From NCBI GenBank assembly GCA_003670425.1, contig QWRL01000113.1, positions 1-7,595 of the forward strand: a stretch of DNA of 7,595 nucleotides, given 5' to 3'. The notes under the pieces are model-generated. The model saw nothing but the letters and a program-made list of their open reading frames with translations. It had not been told where the DNA came from and did no database searches. The DNA is from Chloroflexota bacterium. Lineage in GTDB: Bacteria; Chloroflexota; Anaerolineae; Anaerolineales; UBA11657. Shown piece after piece: positions 5,593 through 7,595 of this stretch. The translations under genes were made by a program, and so were the position numbers. Each line of letters opens with the position of its first letter. Positions within the stretch are counted from its first letter, which is position 1.

Positions 5593-7527
5593 TCAGGGCA
5601 GAATCAACACCTCGCCCAAAATTACATAGCTCTGGCCGTTCGCAAGCAGCGCGCTGCCATCTGCGTTTGTAACGCGCAACACCACTTTGTGCGTGCCCGG
5701 CTTGGCGAGCGGGTTCACTATCAAGTCCAGCTCATCGCGCAGCAGCGTGCCCGCCGGCAGGCGCGCCAGCGGATAAAACGCGCGCACGGTGCCCGGCCGC
5801 TGCAGCAACGCGCCCCACTGATTGCCCGGCCCGTCTTCAAGCATCACCTGCACCACCGGCTCTGCAAGCAGTGCGCGCGTGCTGGACCAGTACAAGCGCA
5901 CATGCAAATAGTTGCTGGGTGGATGCAGCCATTGCTCGCTGGCAGATAGCTGCTGCGCATCCAACTGGCTGCCCACAAGCTGCAAACCAGAATCAAATTC
6001 GATTGACAGCGGGCGGGCGGCTGCCGGCAAGCTGGCAGCTGCCGGCTGGACCACGTACTGCCGCACTGCGATGCTCTGCGGGAATTGTTCAGTACCCAGC
6101 CCATAGCGCAGCGCCAGCCAGTTCTGAACCAGCTTGTCCGGATCTGTCAGGAACTCACCGGACTGCACCAGCCAGATGTTGTCTGAGCGCAGCAGTGGCG
6201 CAAAGCCCCGCCCCACTTCATCGCTGCTGTTCACATGGCTGCCAAATGGAGTGAGTGCCCGGCCGCGAAAGTAGTAGCTGAAGGGCACGCGGTAGTACTC
6301 CAGATGCACTACCACCGCATCGTTCGGGCCGGCGTGCGCAGCAACATACGCAGCCGCATGGCGCCAGTCCTCCTTTTGAAAGCCGGGCCGCCACACAAAC
6401 GAAAGGCCGTAGATGAGCGCCGCGAAAAGCGCAAGACCCGCTGCACTGGCAACGGGCTTATGCCACTGCCAGAGGCGCGCCCAACCTGCGCCAACTCCCA
6501 GTGCAACGGCAGCGCCATAGAAAGTGATGGTCTTTGGCTCAAACACAGACTGGCGCACAGAAAGAACGGCTATCACCGCAAGAGTGACAAATAAAAACAG
6601 CAGCACAAACGCGCGCGCAAAACCGCGCGGCAAACGCCGATCCTCGCGCGCACCTGCACCGCCAAGCACAAAGCAGCCACCGACAAGCACGGTGCCAAAC
6701 CACCACCAGTCACGGTGCAATTCCGTATTCAGCGTTGCGCGCTGCATCACCGCTGCCACAAGCTCCAAATATGCCGGCGTATGCCGGATGATGCTCGCAA
6801 CCGCGGATGCGCGCCAGGCGTTCAGCGCGTACGGTGCATACACCAAACCCACGGCCGCAATCGCAAGCAGCGCGCCCCGGCCGGCGCGGCGCTGCTGCGC
6901 GTTGCGCGCCAATGCCAAATACAACAATATTGCCAAGCCTTCAAACGGCAGCAAGAAGCTGCCGGCAATATGCGTATAACTTTCCAGCGCAGTGAACACA
7001 AAATAAGCAGCCAGCCAATGCCGCCGTCCCGTGCGCAAACCGCCGATGAGGCACACAAGGCCGGCAAGCGCCAGCGTTCCGCCCAGCGTATACATGCGCG
7101 CATCCTGGCTGTTCCACACAAAGAACGCACTGAGGGTGCTGAAGGCAGCCGCAGCCAGCGCAGCCATCCGCGAGAAAAGCATGCGGCCGAGCACATAGAT
7201 GAGCGCCACATAAATGGTGCCGGCCATTGCCGAAGGCCAGCGCAGCGCCACCTCGGACGAGCCCGCAAGCGCCTGCCATGTGCGCAGCACCAGCCAGTAA
7301 ACCGGCGGGTGCGGATCCTGGCGCAGGAAAAACGAGTCGGAGAGCAGCTGCAGCAGCGGCTTGTTAGAGATGGACCAGCTGAATGCTTCGTCTGAATTGA
7401 GGCTGTTCCAATTGAGGTTGTATAGCCGCAGCGCCGCGGCAGCGGCAACAATCATCCAGATAGCTGCCATCTTGCGCAGCGCTGCGCTGGAATTTGAAGT
7501 TGAGTGCGGGCGAGCGGGGTGATGCAT
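5593..7527 (-). CDS. GT-C fold membrane glycosyltransferase (family 39/ArnT-like) with C-terminal soluble domain
   Basis: This is a polytopic membrane protein of 644 residues from the ATG at 7527. Proteins of this type transfer a sugar from a polyprenyl-phosphate donor to an acceptor on the outer face of the cytoplasmic membrane. The first membrane helix (about 21-35) is followed by the GT-C signature DEAFSW (46-51) with its acidic pair, then QDPHPPVYW (70-78), and LRWPSAMAG (95-103), typical of the PMT/ArnT group. About ten further hydrophobic segments run to residue 380. From EDWRHAAAYVAAHAGPNDAV (386-405) the protein becomes soluble, and residues about 507-644 look like a beta-sandwich tail of a style I associate with Chloroflexota members. 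Sugar donor and acceptor cannot be read from sequence. The start is uncertain: the frame stays open through a GTG at 7572 to the window edge, and neither that GTG, the ATG at 7527 nor the ATG at 7470 has a clear ribosome binding site. The CIA30 gene follows 58 bases downstream. Confidence 0.87.
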   Translation of the reverse strand: MHHPARPHSTSNSSAALRKMAAIWMIVAAAAALRLYNLNWNSLNSDEAFSWSISNKPLLQLLSDSFFLRQDPHPPVYWLVLRTWQALAGSSEVALRWPSAMAGTIYVALIYVLGRMLFSRMAALAAAAFSTLSAFFVWNSQDARMYTLGGTLALAGLVCLIGGLRTGRRHWLAAYFVFTALESYTHIAGSFLLPFEGLAILLYLALARNAQQRRAGRGALLAIAAVGLVYAPYALNAWRASAVASIIRHTPAYLELVAAVMQRATLNTELHRDWWWFGTVLVGGCFVLGGAGAREDRRLPRGFARAFVLLFLFVTLAVIAVLSVRQSVFEPKTITFYGAAVALGVGAGWARLWQWHKPVASAAGLALFAALIYGLSFVWRPGFQKEDWRHAAAYVAAHAGPNDAVVVHLEYYRVPFSYYFRGRALTPFGSHVNSSDEVGRGFAPLLRSDNIWLVQSGEFLTDPDKLVQNWLALRYGLGTEQFPQSIAVRQYVVQPAAASLPAAARPLSIEFDSGLQLVGSQLDAQQLSASEQWLHPPSNYLHVRLYWSSTRALLAEPVVQVMLEDGPGNQWGALLQRPGTVRAFYPLARLPAGTLLRDELDLIVNPLAKPGTHKVVLRVTNADGSALLANGQSYVILGEVLILP

Positions 7528-7595
7528 TACGCGGAATGAGTTGAGCGCGCAGCCAAAGCACAGCCAGCGCACTTGGCAAACACTGTTTTGCGCCG
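7528..7595 (-). other. Window edge: possible N-terminal extension of the glycosyltransferase
   Basis: On the minus strand the glycosyltransferase frame continues without a stop to the end of the window, including a GTG at 7572-7570. The residues it would encode (for example RWLCFGCALNSFRV) do not resemble the usual short hydrophilic N-terminus of the family. They may instead be leader or promoter DNA that happens to be open. The true start cannot be fixed from what is visible. Confidence 0.4.

Noticed and set aside
224..7355. Frequent CTGCAG hexamers (13 found by eye)
   Set aside because: Nearly all lie in coding DNA rich in CTG, GCA and CAG codons, with no regular spacing or shared flanks, so codon preference explains them.

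Overview
The window looks like bacterial chromosome, high-GC over most of its length. The best guess for the host is Chloroflexota (Anaerolineae-like). This rests on three inferences: the orotate phosphoribosyltransferase is of the YGT type, the family-39-like glycosyltransferase carries a C-terminal beta-rich tail, and a lipoprotein has a Pro/Thr/Ala linker of the style common in that phylum. There is no rRNA, tRNA, CRISPR array, transposase or integrase that I can see.

Layout. Positions 2-1416 (+) hold the 3' end of pyrE and a complete class 2 pyrD. They overlap by four bases and form a pyrimidine-biosynthesis operon. Positions 1417-1807 are a gene-free, partly AT-rich spacer. A solitary + gene at 1808-3112 encodes a DUF4910/DUF2172-type aminopeptidase-like protein with a C-terminal winged-helix tail. 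Positions 3113-3383 separate convergent genes and contain a 21-nt perfect palindrome and a second hairpin.

Three minus-strand genes follow, listed in transcription order: a GT-C fold membrane glycosyltransferase (5593-7527, possibly starting further upstream), an exported CIA30-domain lipoprotein (4824-5534), and a hydroxyacid-oxoacid transhydrogenase related to eukaryotic ADHFE1 (3384-4661).

Functional reading. PyrE and PyrD catalyse consecutive steps of de novo UMP synthesis (orotate to OMP, and dihydroorotate to orotate with quinone reduction). The glycosyltransferase and CIA30 lipoprotein are 58 bases apart and both act at or outside the membrane, so they may share a cell-envelope role. 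The transhydrogenase has its own strong ribosome binding site after a 162-base gap and is probably a separate metabolic unit (4-hydroxybutyrate/2-oxoglutarate redox exchange). The aminopeptidase-like gene and its flanks are clearly lower in GC than both neighbours and look like an acquired islet.

I found no convincing new multi-gene system. The points most worth a second look are the substituted catalytic loop in PyrE, the low-GC islet with its orphan peptidase-like gene, the nested alternative hairpins at 3256-3291, and the exported form of a CIA30 domain.
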